64,000 nucleotides of DNA from Streptomyces vietnamensis (GTDB lineage Bacteria > Actinomycetota > Actinomycetes > Streptomycetales > Streptomycetaceae): the NCBI RefSeq assembly GCF_000830005.1, contig NZ_CP010407.1:5708001-5772000 (forward strand), given 5' to 3'. The notes under the pieces were generated by a model. The model was not told the DNA's origin, did not search any database, and saw only the letters and a list, made by a program, of their open reading frames with translations. Of the stretch, positions 29,104 to 37,368 are shown piece after piece. The position numbers and the translations under genes are program-made. Within the stretch, counting starts at the first letter, position 1. Every line of letters starts with the position of its first letter.

Positions 29104-29772
29104 GTGATCGTCACGCTGATCGTCATCTGCGAGGTCGGCTTCTGGGTCCTGCTGGCCGCCGGCCTCGCCACCCGCTACCTCCTGAAGATGCCCCGGACGG
29201 GTATGGCACTGCTGCTGTGCGAGCCGCTCCTGGAGGTCGTGCTCCTCGTCGTCACCGCGATCGACCTCAAGAACGGCGCCGATCCCGGCTGGGAGCACGG
29301 CCTCGCCGCCCTCTACATCGGTTACACCGTCGGCCACGGCCACCGCACCGTGAAGTGGCTCGACGGGCACGCCGCCCACCGCCTCGGCGGCGGCCCGCCG
29401 CCCCCGAAGCCGCCCCGGTACGGCATGGCGCGCGCCCGCCACGAGGGCAGGGTCTGGCTGGGCTCGCTGGTGGGCGGCGCCGTCGCCACCGTCCTGCTGC
29501 TCCTCGCGGTCTGGTACGTCGGCGACGCCGGGAACACCGACAGCCTCTGGAGCTGGATGTTCGCCGCCTGGCGGGCGGTCGGCATCCACGGCCTGATCGC
29601 GCTCAGCTACCTGATCTGGCGGAAGAAGGACCCGGACTCCGGTTCAGCGGTCGCCGCCCGGGACCCAGAGCACGTCCCCGACCTCCTTGTTCGCGGTGCG
29701 GGCAAGAATGCTGCATCCCCCGGGGGACAACCCCCGGACCCCCGGCAAGGGCATGCCCGGAATTCGGCCTAG
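29104..29772 (+). CDS. Membrane protein of unknown function
   Basis: 222 residues with membrane segments at about 3-22, 35-54, 118-137 and 148-166 and a Pro/Gly-rich cytoplasmic loop (GGGPPPPKPPR). I recognise no family. GTG 29104 follows ggggaacc. The last 45 or so residues are read antisense across a relic copy of the cobalamin adenosyltransferase gene tail and a GC palindrome, so the ancestral C-terminus was probably different. The stop overlaps the end of the convergent gene. Confidence 0.65.
   Translation: MIVTLIVICEVGFWVLLAAGLATRYLLKMPRTGMALLLCEPLLEVVLLVVTAIDLKNGADPGWEHGLAALYIGYTVGHGHRTVKWLDGHAAHRLGGGPPPPKPPRYGMARARHEGRVWLGSLVGGAVATVLLLLAVWYVGDAGNTDSLWSWMFAAWRAVGIHGLIALSYLIWRKKDPDSGSAVAARDPEHVPDLLVRGAGKNAASPGGQPPDPRQGHARNSA
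29644..29709 (-). pseudogene. Relic second copy of the cobalamin adenosyltransferase gene tail
   Basis: On the minus strand it encodes ILARTANKEVGDVLWVPGG then Asp-Arg-stop, identical in protein to the end of the gene at 29769-29834. 53 of 66 bases match and all 13 differences are silent, including TGA against TAG. No gene body precedes it: the codon upstream of the match is already unrelated. Confidence 0.85.
29717..29758. repeat. GC-rich palindromic element between the two gene tails
   Basis: Contains CCGGGGG-ACAA-CCCCCGG (29720-29737, a 7-bp stem), a further GGACCCCCGG and the palindrome GGGCATGCCC. It resembles the elements at 19.93 and 25.08 kb. Confidence 0.6.
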
Positions 29773-30341
29773 CGATCTCCGCCGGGCACCCAGAGCACGT
29801 CACCGACCTCCTTGTTGGCCGTCCTGGCCAGGATGAACAGAAGGTCGGAGAGCCGGTTGAGATAGGTGGCCGTCAGGGCGTTCATCGTCTCGCCGTGCAC
29901 CTCCAGGGCCGCCCACGTGGAGCGCTCCGCCCGCCGGACCACCGTGCAGGCCTGGTGCAGCAGGGCCGCCCCGGGCGTGCCGCCCGGCAGGATGAAGGAG
30001 CGCAGCTTGTCCAACTGCTCCAGGAAGCGGTCGCAGTCGGCCTCCAGCTTGTCGACGTAGGACTGCTCGACGCGCAGCGGCGGGTACTCGGGGTTCTCCA
30101 CCACCGGCGTGCAGAGGTCGGCGCCCACGTCGAAGAGGTCGTTCTGGATCCGGACCAGGACCTTCACCAGCTCCTCGTCGAGCTGCCCGAGGGCGATGGC
30201 CGTCCCGATGGCGGCGTTGGCCTCGTTGGCATCGGCGTAGGCCGAGATCCGCAGATCCGTCTTGGCGGTCCGGCTCATGTCGCCGAGCGCCGTGGTGCCC
30301 TTGTCGCCGGTACGGGTGTAGATGCGCGTCAGATTGACCAT
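29769..30341 (-). CDS. Corrinoid adenosyltransferase, PduO type
   Basis: Transfers adenosine from ATP to cob(I)alamin or its precursors, making coenzyme B12. 190 residues. The ATP site TRTGDKGTTALGD lies near the N-terminus and the conserved VVRRAER and LNRLSDLLF helices near the C-terminus, as in PduO/EutT-fold trimers. A coenzyme B12-dependent mutase (icmA) and a mutase chaperone (meaB) are in the same window, natural users of the product. The start is ATG 30341 next to the ABC permease gene end (13 bp). Confidence 0.93.
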   Translation of the reverse strand: MVNLTRIYTRTGDKGTTALGDMSRTAKTDLRISAYADANEANAAIGTAIALGQLDEELVKVLVRIQNDLFDVGADLCTPVVENPEYPPLRVEQSYVDKLEADCDRFLEQLDKLRSFILPGGTPGAALLHQACTVVRRAERSTWAALEVHGETMNALTATYLNRLSDLLFILARTANKEVGDVLWVPGGDR

Positions 30342-30354
30342 GGGTCCAGCGTAG

Positions 30355-31107
30355 TTACGCTCCGGCGCTCCGGAACGTGCGTGTGCCGACCGTCACGGCG
30401 AGCGCCGTCAGTCCGAGGGCGACGAGCGCCCCGTACAGCATGGTCGGCGTCGTGTAGTGGCCGGTGTACGCCTCCCGGACCGCGTCCACCAGATAGCGGA
30501 ACGGCATGAAGTGCGAGAGCACGTCGAGCCAGCCGGGGGCGAGGGCCATCGGCAGCATCAGGCCCGAGAGCAGCATCGCCGGCATCGCGAGCGTGTTGAT
30601 CGCGGGGCCGAACTCCTGCGGGGTGCGCAGCTTCAGGGCGAGCGCGTACGAGAGGGAGGCGAGCGCGGCGGAGAGCAGGGCGACGAAGCCGAAGCCGGCG
30701 AGGATCCCGGCGACGGGTGCCCGCAGGCCCATGGGGATCGCCACCAGGACGAGCAGGACGGCCTGGAAGACGAAGAGCGCGGCGTCCCGCAGGACCCGGC
30801 CGAGGAGCAGGGCGAGCCGGCTCACCGGGGTGACCCGCATCCGGTCGAACACGCCCCAGTTCTTCTCCATGATGATCGAGAAGCCGGCGAACGAGGCGCC
30901 GAAGAGGCCGAGCTGGAGCAGCAGGCCGGGGACGAGGATCTGCCAGGAGTCGCCCTCGCGGCCCAGCGGGAGGCCGGTGAGCAGCGGTCCGAAGAAGAGC
31001 AGGTAGAGCAGCGGCATCAGGGCGCCGAAGAAGATCTGGAACGGGGAGCGCAGGGTCTGGCGGGCGTAGCGCCCGAAGAGCAGCGCGGTGTCGCGGAACA
31101 GCATCAC
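30355..31107 (-). CDS. ABC-2 type transporter permease
   Basis: 250 residues with six predicted membrane segments and the ABC-2 pattern of drug-efflux permeases (DrrB-like): FQIFFGALMPLLYLLFFGPLL, EKNWGVFDRMRVTPVSR coupling region, and NTLAMPAMLLSGLMLP. It is 7 bp downstream of its ATPase gene. Likely an exporter of a small hydrophobic compound, controlled by the divergent TetR gene. Confidence 0.9.
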   Translation of the reverse strand: MMLFRDTALLFGRYARQTLRSPFQIFFGALMPLLYLLFFGPLLTGLPLGREGDSWQILVPGLLLQLGLFGASFAGFSIIMEKNWGVFDRMRVTPVSRLALLLGRVLRDAALFVFQAVLLVLVAIPMGLRAPVAGILAGFGFVALLSAALASLSYALALKLRTPQEFGPAINTLAMPAMLLSGLMLPMALAPGWLDVLSHFMPFRYLVDAVREAYTGHYTTPTMLYGALVALGLTALAVTVGTRTFRSAGA

Positions 31108-31114
31108 GGGTCTC

Positions 31115-31888
<774 letters not shown>

Positions 31889-31910
31889 GGCGACCACAAA
31901 AACAGAGTCA

Positions 31911-31958
31911 CTGAAATTTTGCAACGCCACCAAAAATTCAGAGGCACCGAAATTTCAG
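31911..31958. promoter_or_regulatory. Probable TetR operator region
   Basis: Three related sites: CTGAAATTT (31911-31919) inverted relative to two direct copies, CACCAAAAATTCAG (31928-31941) and CACCGAAATTTCAG (31945-31958), 17 bp apart. The region is AT-rich within GC-rich DNA and lies between the divergent ABC and TetR genes. Confidence 0.65.
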
Positions 31959-31980
31959 GGAGCCTAGGATTGCCTACGAT
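31953..31980 (+). promoter_or_regulatory. Candidate promoter of the TetR gene
   Basis: TTTCAG (31953-31958) and TACGAT (31975-31980) with a 16-bp spacer. Transcription would begin at or next to the ATG at 31987, giving a leaderless message. The -35 overlaps the operator-like repeat. Confidence 0.45.
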
Positions 31981-31986
31981 GGGTCC

Positions 31987-32625
31987 ATGGCCGAGGGACT
32001 CAGGGAACGCAAGAAGCGCGAGACGAAGCAGCGGATCTCCGACATCGCGACCGGGCTCTTCCTGGAGCACGGCTTCACGGCCGTGACCGTCGCGGACGTC
32101 GCGGAGGCGGCGGACGTCTCCGTCAACACCGTGTACAACTACTTCCCGGCGAAGGAGGACCTCTTCCTCGACCGGATGGACGGCGTCACCCTGCGCCTCG
32201 CGCGGATGATCCGCGGCCGCGACCGGGGCGAGTCCGCCGCCCAGGCGGTCCTGCGCGAGCTGCGCCAGGACATCGGGGCCGTCTCCCCGGCGTACGGACT
32301 CATGGACGGCTTCGACCGCTTCATGAACGTCATCGAGCACGCGCCCACCCTCAAGGCCCGCCTCTTCCAGCTGCGGGACCAGGTCCAGGAGGCCGTCGTC
32401 ACCACCCTCCGCGAGGAGACCGGCGCCGCCGCCGACGATCCGCTGCCGCTGCTCGTCGGCGGCCAGCTCGCCTGGGTCGAGAGTGCCGTCGTCGGCTACA
32501 TCACCGGCGAGATGACCGCCGGACGCAAGGCGACCACCGTCTCCCGCGAGGCCCTCGTCCTCCTCGACGAGATCGAGGAACTGCTGAGCGAGAAGGTCCT
32601 GACGTACGCGGTGCGCGAGGGCTGA
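31987..32625 (+). CDS. TetR-family transcriptional regulator
   Basis: 212 residues with the N-terminal helix-turn-helix FTAVTVADVAEAADVSVNTVYNYF at about 35-58 and a ligand-binding C-terminal domain. It is divergent from the ABC exporter and most simply represses it and itself through the sites between them. There is no ribosome-binding site before ATG 31987, consistent with a leaderless message. Its end lies in the first unit of a four-fold 41-bp repeat. Confidence 0.92.
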   Translation: MAEGLRERKKRETKQRISDIATGLFLEHGFTAVTVADVAEAADVSVNTVYNYFPAKEDLFLDRMDGVTLRLARMIRGRDRGESAAQAVLRELRQDIGAVSPAYGLMDGFDRFMNVIEHAPTLKARLFQLRDQVQEAVVTTLREETGAAADDPLPLLVGGQLAWVESAVVGYITGEMTAGRKATTVSREALVLLDEIEELLSEKVLTYAVREG

Positions 32626-32783
32626 GCCCGTTCGCGCACCGCGACTTCAGGGTGTCAGGCGGCTGAGCCCGTTCGTGCACCGCGACCTCAGGGCGTCAGG
32701 CGGCTGAGCCCGTTCGCATGCCGCGACCTCAAGGTGTCAGGCGGCTGAGCCCGTTCGTGCACCGCGACCTCAAGGTGTCAGGC
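32620..32783. repeat. Four tandem 41-bp units between convergent genes
   Basis: Units start at 32620, 32661, 32702 and 32743, each beginning GGCTGAGCCCGTTCG and ending GTCAGGC; they differ at two to five positions. The TetR stop (32623-32625) is in unit 1 and the desulfurase stop (TCA on plus, 32778-32780) is in unit 4, and every unit repeats both stop contexts. Confidence 0.95.
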
Positions 32784-33929
32784 GGCCGTCCGGGCCGCCG
32801 GGCCCGAGACGCCCGCCGCGAGCGCGCGGGCCGCGCGGACCGCGTCCTCCTCCGTGGTGAAGCGGCCGAAGCCCACCCGGATGCTGCCCCGGATCCGCTC
32901 CGGCGCCAGACCGGCCGCCGTCAGGACGTGCGAGGGCTCCTGCGCCGAGCTGTTGCACGCCGAACCCGTCGACACGGCGATGTCCGTGACCTCCAGGAGC
33001 AGCTGCTGGGCGTCCGTGCCCTCGAAGGACAGGTTCACCGCGTGCGGCAGGAACCCCGGGCCCGTACCGCTGTTCAGGGTGTACGGCACCAGCTCCGCGA
33101 GCGTGGCCAGGAACCGCTCCCGCAGCCCGGCGAGCCGGGCCGACTCCTCCTCCCGGCCCGCCGCGAGGACGCCGACGGCCGCGCCCAGGCCGATGACGGC
33201 GGCGGTGTTGACCGTGCCCGCCCGCAGCCCGCGCTCCTGACCGCCGCCGTGCAGGAGCGGCGCGAGCGGGGCCCGGTCGGACAGGCCGTTGGACACGTAC
33301 AGCACGCCGACGCCCTTCGGACCGTAGATCTTGTGTCCGGAGAAGGTGAGCAGGTCCACCCCGAGCGCCCGGACGTCGACGGGCAGCGAGCCCACGCCCT
33401 GGGTCGCGTCGCAGTGCAGCGGCACCCCGGCGGCGCGCGTGACCGCGCCGATCTCCGCCACCGGCTGGATGGTGGAGAGTTCGTTGTTCGCGAGCATCAC
33501 CGAGACCAGCGCGGTGTCCGGCCGCAGCGCCGCCGCGACCTGACGCGCCGACACCCGGCCCTCGCCGTCGACGGGCAGCACGGTCACCTCGTGTCCCGCC
33601 GCCCGCAGGGAACGGCAGCTGTCGAGTACGGACTTGTGCTCCACCGCCGTCGTCACCACATGGCGGTGCTCGCCGGGCGTGACGACCCCCTTGATCGCGA
33701 GGTTGTTGCCCTCGGTCGCACCGGAGGTGAAGTAGATCTCGCTGCGCGCCGCCCCGATCAGCCGGGCGACGGCCCCGCGCGCCCGCTCCACCTCGCGGAA
33801 GGCGCGGATGCCGGCCGCGTGCGGGCTGGAGGGATTGGCGAAGCAGTGGGTGGCGGCGAAGCTCATCGCCTCGACGACCGCGGGGTCCGCCGGGGTGGTC
33901 GCCTGATGGTCGAGATAGATCGTGGCCAT
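32778..33929 (-). CDS. Cysteine desulfurase (NifS/IscS family)
   Basis: PLP enzyme taking sulfur from cysteine as an enzyme-bound persulfide for Fe-S clusters or tRNA thiolation. 383 residues. Lys200 in SGHKIYGPKG is the Schiff-base residue and Cys325 in STGSACNSSAQEPSHVL is the persulfide Cys on the long flexible loop of class I enzymes. The start is ATG 33929 with gggag upstream. It is 24 bp after an uncharacterised gene and appears to be third in an operon with a DMT transporter. No scaffold or thiolase partner gene is adjacent. Confidence 0.94.
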   Translation of the reverse strand: MATIYLDHQATTPADPAVVEAMSFAATHCFANPSSPHAAGIRAFREVERARGAVARLIGAARSEIYFTSGATEGNNLAIKGVVTPGEHRHVVTTAVEHKSVLDSCRSLRAAGHEVTVLPVDGEGRVSARQVAAALRPDTALVSVMLANNELSTIQPVAEIGAVTRAAGVPLHCDATQGVGSLPVDVRALGVDLLTFSGHKIYGPKGVGVLYVSNGLSDRAPLAPLLHGGGQERGLRAGTVNTAAVIGLGAAVGVLAAGREEESARLAGLRERFLATLAELVPYTLNSGTGPGFLPHAVNLSFEGTDAQQLLLEVTDIAVSTGSACNSSAQEPSHVLTAAGLAPERIRGSIRVGFGRFTTEEDAVRAARALAAGVSGPAARTAA

Positions 33930-33953
33930 ACCTGTACTCCCGTCAGAGGGCCG

Positions 33954-34721
33954 TCAGAAGTCGTACGCCGTGTAGGGCAGGGCGATCGGATCGGCGCAGG
34001 CCGCGTCCGCGAAGACGAGGACGATCTCCTCGTCGGGGTCCGCCTGGGTGCGGAGGTAGATCTCGGCGCCCTTGGTGACCTTGTCCCGGTCGGCGAGCGA
34101 GTTGATGTCGACGACGTGGCGGCGGGCGCAGTCCGGGAAGGCGGCCCGCAGCCGGGCGAAGTAGCGGGCGAAGTACTCGGCGACGATCAGCGGGCAGCGC
34201 GGGACGACGTGGTCGTCCTTGACGGTCCCGGCGAGCACCTTCGCGTACTGGCGGGAGCGGAAGAGGATCTCGTCACCCTCCAGGACGAACAGCGGGTGCT
34301 CCGCCGGTTCGCGCAGCCGGCGCTTCATGGCACGGGCGGCGCGATTGCGCAGGGTGCGCTCGCGGGTGACGGTGAAGGAGGTCCCGGCACCGGCCGCGAG
34401 GGCGGTGAGCGGGGAGACGTCGGCCGGCGCCGAGGGGGCGGCCGGCAACGTACAGACCTCGTCGGAACAGGACATGCCGAGGTCGTTGACGATGACGTCG
34501 TAGACCACCTTGTTGCCGCGGTGCAGACGGCGGGCGGCGGCGCCGGTCTCCTGCGCCAGGGCGAAGGAGCTCAGGGAGAACTCCCCGATGCCGGCGGCGG
34601 TTTCGAAGTAGCCGCCGGCGACGAGTAACGCCGAACGCGCCGAGCGGTCGACGGTCTCCAGGAGGGGTTCGACGCGGGGCGGGACGGTGTGGCGGGTTCG
34701 GGGGGTGGCAATGGTGTTCAA
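33954..34721 (-). CDS. Unknown protein with paired cysteines
   Basis: 255 residues, family not recognised. There is no signal peptide or membrane segment. Features: Cys85 and Cys90 as CSDEVC, further Cys at 176, 198 and 242, and conserved-looking blocks VIVNDLGMSCSD, FVLEGDEILFRSR, VAEYFARYFARL and RHVVDINSLADRDKV. The start is TTG 34721, which overlaps the stop of the transporter gene (TTGA) and has ggag upstream. Sandwiched between a DMT transporter and a cysteine desulfurase, it could handle a thiol or metal, but this is only context. Confidence 0.6.
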   Translation of the reverse strand: MNTIATPRTRHTVPPRVEPLLETVDRSARSALLVAGGYFETAAGIGEFSLSSFALAQETGAAARRLHRGNKVVYDVIVNDLGMSCSDEVCTLPAAPSAPADVSPLTALAAGAGTSFTVTRERTLRNRAARAMKRRLREPAEHPLFVLEGDEILFRSRQYAKVLAGTVKDDHVVPRCPLIVAEYFARYFARLRAAFPDCARRHVVDINSLADRDKVTKGAEIYLRTQADPDEEIVLVFADAACADPIALPYTAYDF

Positions 34722-35635
34722 CTGTGCACTCCGTTCTTCCGGGACGGGGATCGATCGGATGATGCGGGGGGTTGGTCGGGCGGGGCGGTGGACGAGGGCA
34801 CGGCCGTTCCCACCGCCGCCGTCACCACGCAGAGCACGGCGGCCCACTGGGCGGCGGAGAGGTGCTCGCCGAGCAGCGCGAGGCCCACCAGGGCCGCGAT
34901 GACGGGCTCCACCGTGGACAGCACGGCGAAGACCCGGGGCGGCATCCGGCGCAGCGCCGCGAACTCCAGGGAGAAGGGGATGACGGTCGTCAGGACCGCG
35001 ACCGCGAGCGCGGTGCCGAGCACCCCCGGGCGCAGGAGGACGTCGAGGGAGGGCAGGCCGAGCGCCGGTGCGGTGGGCAGGGCGAGGACGGCGGCGATCG
35101 AGATGCCGAGGGCCAGGCCGGAGCCGCCGGGGACCGCGCGGCCCACGCGGGCGCCGAGCAGGATGTACCCGGTGAGCGCGGCGCCGGTGAGCAGGCTCGC
35201 GGCGAGGCCGACCGGATCGTCCATGCCCCGCGTCCCGCCGAGCACGAGGAGCCCGACCGCCGCGACCGCGACCCAGAGCCGGTCGAGGGCGCGGCGCGAG
35301 GTGAGCGCGGCGAGCAGCAGCGGCCCGCTGAACTCCAGCGTCACGACGACGCCGAGCGGGAGTCGGGAGGTGGCCTCGTAGAAGGCGAACTGCATGACGG
35401 TGAAGACGGCTCCGTACGGGAGCAGCAGTCGCCAGTGGGTGCGCAGGAGCCGTGGCGCGGGGCGGGACAGCAGGCAGAGCAGGGCGGCGGCGATGAGCAG
35501 CCGGAGCAGGGTCGCGCCGGCCGGCCCCGTCTCCTCGAACAGTCGTTTGGCGAAGGCGGACCCGAACTGCAGGCTGACCATGCCGGTCAGGAGCAGCAGC
35601 GGGGCGGGCGCGGCTCCCAGGGCGTACGGACGCAT
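34718..35635 (-). CDS. EamA/RhtA-type DMT superfamily exporter
   Basis: 305 residues, ten membrane segments in two EamA halves. RhtA-like features include the start MVSLQFGSAFAKRLF and the second-half motif FSLEFAALRRMPPRVFAVLSTVEPVIAALVGLA. Members export amino acids such as threonine, homoserine or cysteine-related compounds; the substrate here is unknown. A strong site, gaggagg, precedes ATG 35635. The promoter carries an ATACCCC/GGGGTAT palindrome, and two genes follow in the same direction with overlap or a short gap. Confidence 0.88.
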   Translation of the reverse strand: MRPYALGAAPAPLLLLTGMVSLQFGSAFAKRLFEETGPAGATLLRLLIAAALLCLLSRPAPRLLRTHWRLLLPYGAVFTVMQFAFYEATSRLPLGVVVTLEFSGPLLLAALTSRRALDRLWVAVAAVGLLVLGGTRGMDDPVGLAASLLTGAALTGYILLGARVGRAVPGGSGLALGISIAAVLALPTAPALGLPSLDVLLRPGVLGTALAVAVLTTVIPFSLEFAALRRMPPRVFAVLSTVEPVIAALVGLALLGEHLSAAQWAAVLCVVTAAVGTAVPSSTAPPDQPPASSDRSPSRKNGVHS

Positions 35636-35686
35636 GACGGCACCTCCTCTCCAGGCGTCGACCGCCGGACGGATGCCGAAGACTCT

Positions 35687-35703
35687 ATACCCCCTAGGGG
35701 TAT
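35687..35703. promoter_or_regulatory. CsoR/CstR-like palindromic operator
   Basis: ATACCCC and GGGGTAT arms separated by CTA, abutting a TANNNT sequence (TAGAGT) on the minus strand that may be the -10 of the transporter promoter. The form (TACCCC-GGGGTA core with AT edges) is that described for copper- or persulfide-sensing CsoR-family repressors. Confidence 0.55.
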
Positions 35704-35867
35704 GCCGCGACCGTACGGGGGTGCCGGGCCGGGTCTGAGGGGTGTCGCGAGTGTGACGTCCGTCAAAGAGGGCGTGACGCGCATTACTTCGCGGTCACAT
35801 GGGGCCCCGCGACCGCTAATCTCCGCCGGAGAGCCAGAAGTGAACAGCTGTCGAGGGGTGGAAGATC
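35704..35867 (+). other. Upstream region of the 3-hydroxybutyryl-CoA dehydrogenase gene
   Basis: 164 bp. TAATCT at 35817-35822 fits a -10 element, but the -35 (GTCACA, 17 bp upstream) is poor. No other structure seen. Confidence 0.35.
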
Positions 35868-36716
35868 GTGGCCAGGAAGCTTGCCGTCATCGGGGCCGGA
35901 CTCATGGGATCCGGCATCGCACAGGTCTCGGCACAGGCGGGCTGGGACGTCGTCCTGCGTGACGTCACCGACGCCGCCCTGACCCGCGGCACCGACGGCA
36001 TCAAGGCGTCGTACGACAAGTTCGTCGCCAAGGGTAAGCTCGCCGCCGAGGACGCCGAGGCCGCGCTCGGCCGGATCACCGCCACCACCGAGCTCGACGC
36101 CGTCGCCGACGCGGACGTCGTCGTCGAGGCCGTCTTCGAGAACCTCGACGTCAAGCACGACATCTTCCGCTCGCTCGACAAGATCGTGAAGGACGGCGCC
36201 GTCCTCGCCTCCAACACCTCCGCGATCCCGATCACCAAGATCGCCGCGGTGACCGAGCGCCCCGAGGCCGTCGTCGGCGTCCACTTCTTCTCGCCCGTCC
36301 CGATGATGCAGCTCGTCGAGCTGGTCCGCGGCTACAAGACGAGCGACGAGACCCTCGCCACCGCCCGCGCGTTCGCCGAGTCCGTCGGCAAGACCTGCAT
36401 CGTCGTCAACCGCGACGTCGCCGGCTTCGTCACCACCCGCCTCATCTCGGCCCTCGTCGTCGAGGCCGCCAAGCTCCACGAGTCGGGCGTCGCCACCGCC
36501 GAGGACATCGACATCGCCTGCAAGCTCGGCTTCGGCCACGCCATGGGCCCGCTCGCCACCGCCGACCTCACCGGCATCGACATCCTGGTGAACGCCGCCA
36601 ACAACATCTACACCGAGTCCCAGGACGAGAAGTTCGCGCCGCCGGAGCTGATGCGCCGGATGGTGGACGCGGGTGACATCGGCCGCAAGAGCGGGCAGGG
36701 CTTCTACAAGTACTGA
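35868..36716 (+). CDS. 3-hydroxybutyryl-CoA dehydrogenase
   Basis: Interconverts acetoacetyl-CoA and 3-hydroxybutyryl-CoA with NAD(P)H. 282 residues, the stand-alone PaaH/FadB2 type. N-terminal Rossmann motif VIGAGLMGSGIA, the catalytic-region HFFSPVPMMQLVE, and the C-terminal domain GFVTTRLISAL and GIDILVNA. GTG 35868 follows gtggaagatc. It fits with the thiolase at 53.7 kb in short-chain acyl-CoA metabolism feeding butyryl- and ethylmalonyl-CoA routes. Confidence 0.93.
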   Translation: MARKLAVIGAGLMGSGIAQVSAQAGWDVVLRDVTDAALTRGTDGIKASYDKFVAKGKLAAEDAEAALGRITATTELDAVADADVVVEAVFENLDVKHDIFRSLDKIVKDGAVLASNTSAIPITKIAAVTERPEAVVGVHFFSPVPMMQLVELVRGYKTSDETLATARAFAESVGKTCIVVNRDVAGFVTTRLISALVVEAAKLHESGVATAEDIDIACKLGFGHAMGPLATADLTGIDILVNAANNIYTESQDEKFAPPELMRRMVDAGDIGRKSGQGFYKY

Positions 36717-36726
36717 TCCGGACCCA

Positions 36727-36753
36727 TCACCCCGCCCTCACTCCGTGGGGTGA
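36727..36753 (+). terminator. Possible terminator hairpin
   Basis: TCACCCC / GGGGTGA, 7-bp stem with a 13-nt loop, 10 bp after the dehydrogenase stop. Weak. Confidence 0.45.
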
Positions 36754-36843
36754 ATTTCGGTATCGGTTAGCTGACAAGGCGCAACGTATCTGCCGGTGCG
36801 GCAGTCAGTTGTTGCGAAGACGGAGCACTCTCGGGGAGCGCAT

Positions 36844-37167
36844 ATGCACATCAGGGGCGACCACGTCGAGCTGGTCGTCGGGGGCCGCCTCGACGTCCGC
36901 AGCGCGGCGGACGCCCGTACGGTCCTGCACACGGCCGTCGACGACGGAGTCGGCGACCTGGTGCTCGACCTGACCGGACTCGACTCCTGGGACGCGACCG
37001 GACTCGGCGTCATCATGGGCGCCCACCGGAGGGCCGGCCGCTGCGGCCGGCGCCTCGTCCTGCGCGGGGTGCCGCCCCAGATGCAGCGGCTCCTCGTCGC
37101 CACCCGACTGCACCGCATCCTCGCCATCGAGGGCGGCCTCGCCCTGGAGTCCCTGCCCCGCGTGTGA
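36844..37167 (+). CDS. STAS-domain protein (anti-sigma factor antagonist type)
   Basis: 107 residues making one STAS domain: HVELVVGGRLDVRSAADARTVL strand-helix, VLDLTGLDSWDATGLGVIMGA and a C-terminal helix. In SpoIIAA/BldG-type proteins the residue phosphorylated by an anti-sigma kinase is Ser or Thr before Gly-Leu; here the motif is D-A-T-G-L. No kinase or sigma gene lies adjacent, so it is an orphan. ATG 36844 follows cggggagcgc; the longer in-frame start at 36796 lacks a site. Confidence 0.88.
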   Translation: MHIRGDHVELVVGGRLDVRSAADARTVLHTAVDDGVGDLVLDLTGLDSWDATGLGVIMGAHRRAGRCGRRLVLRGVPPQMQRLLVATRLHRILAIEGGLALESLPRV

Positions 37168-37272
37168 CACCCCCCGGGGGTACCCGTCGTGTGTGAAGCA
37201 GCTGTGTGAAACAGGCGTCACGCTCAATCCTCACAAGACCGTGACGTCTTGGTCTCGGGGGCACCCCGGCTG

Positions 37273-37301
37273 TTCCCGAGCGCCCGAGCACGGTCTAGGG
37301 T
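37273..37301 (+). promoter_or_regulatory. Possible promoter of the membrane NTPase-like gene
   Basis: TTCCCG (37273-37278) and TAGGGT (37296-37301) with a 17-bp spacer, 68 bp before the start. The -10 is good, the -35 partial. Confidence 0.35.
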
Positions 37302-37368
37302 TCGGTCGCCTGCACATTGACGGACCCACCCGGCGGGTACCGCACACCGCTTCTTGGGGGCTTGGACC

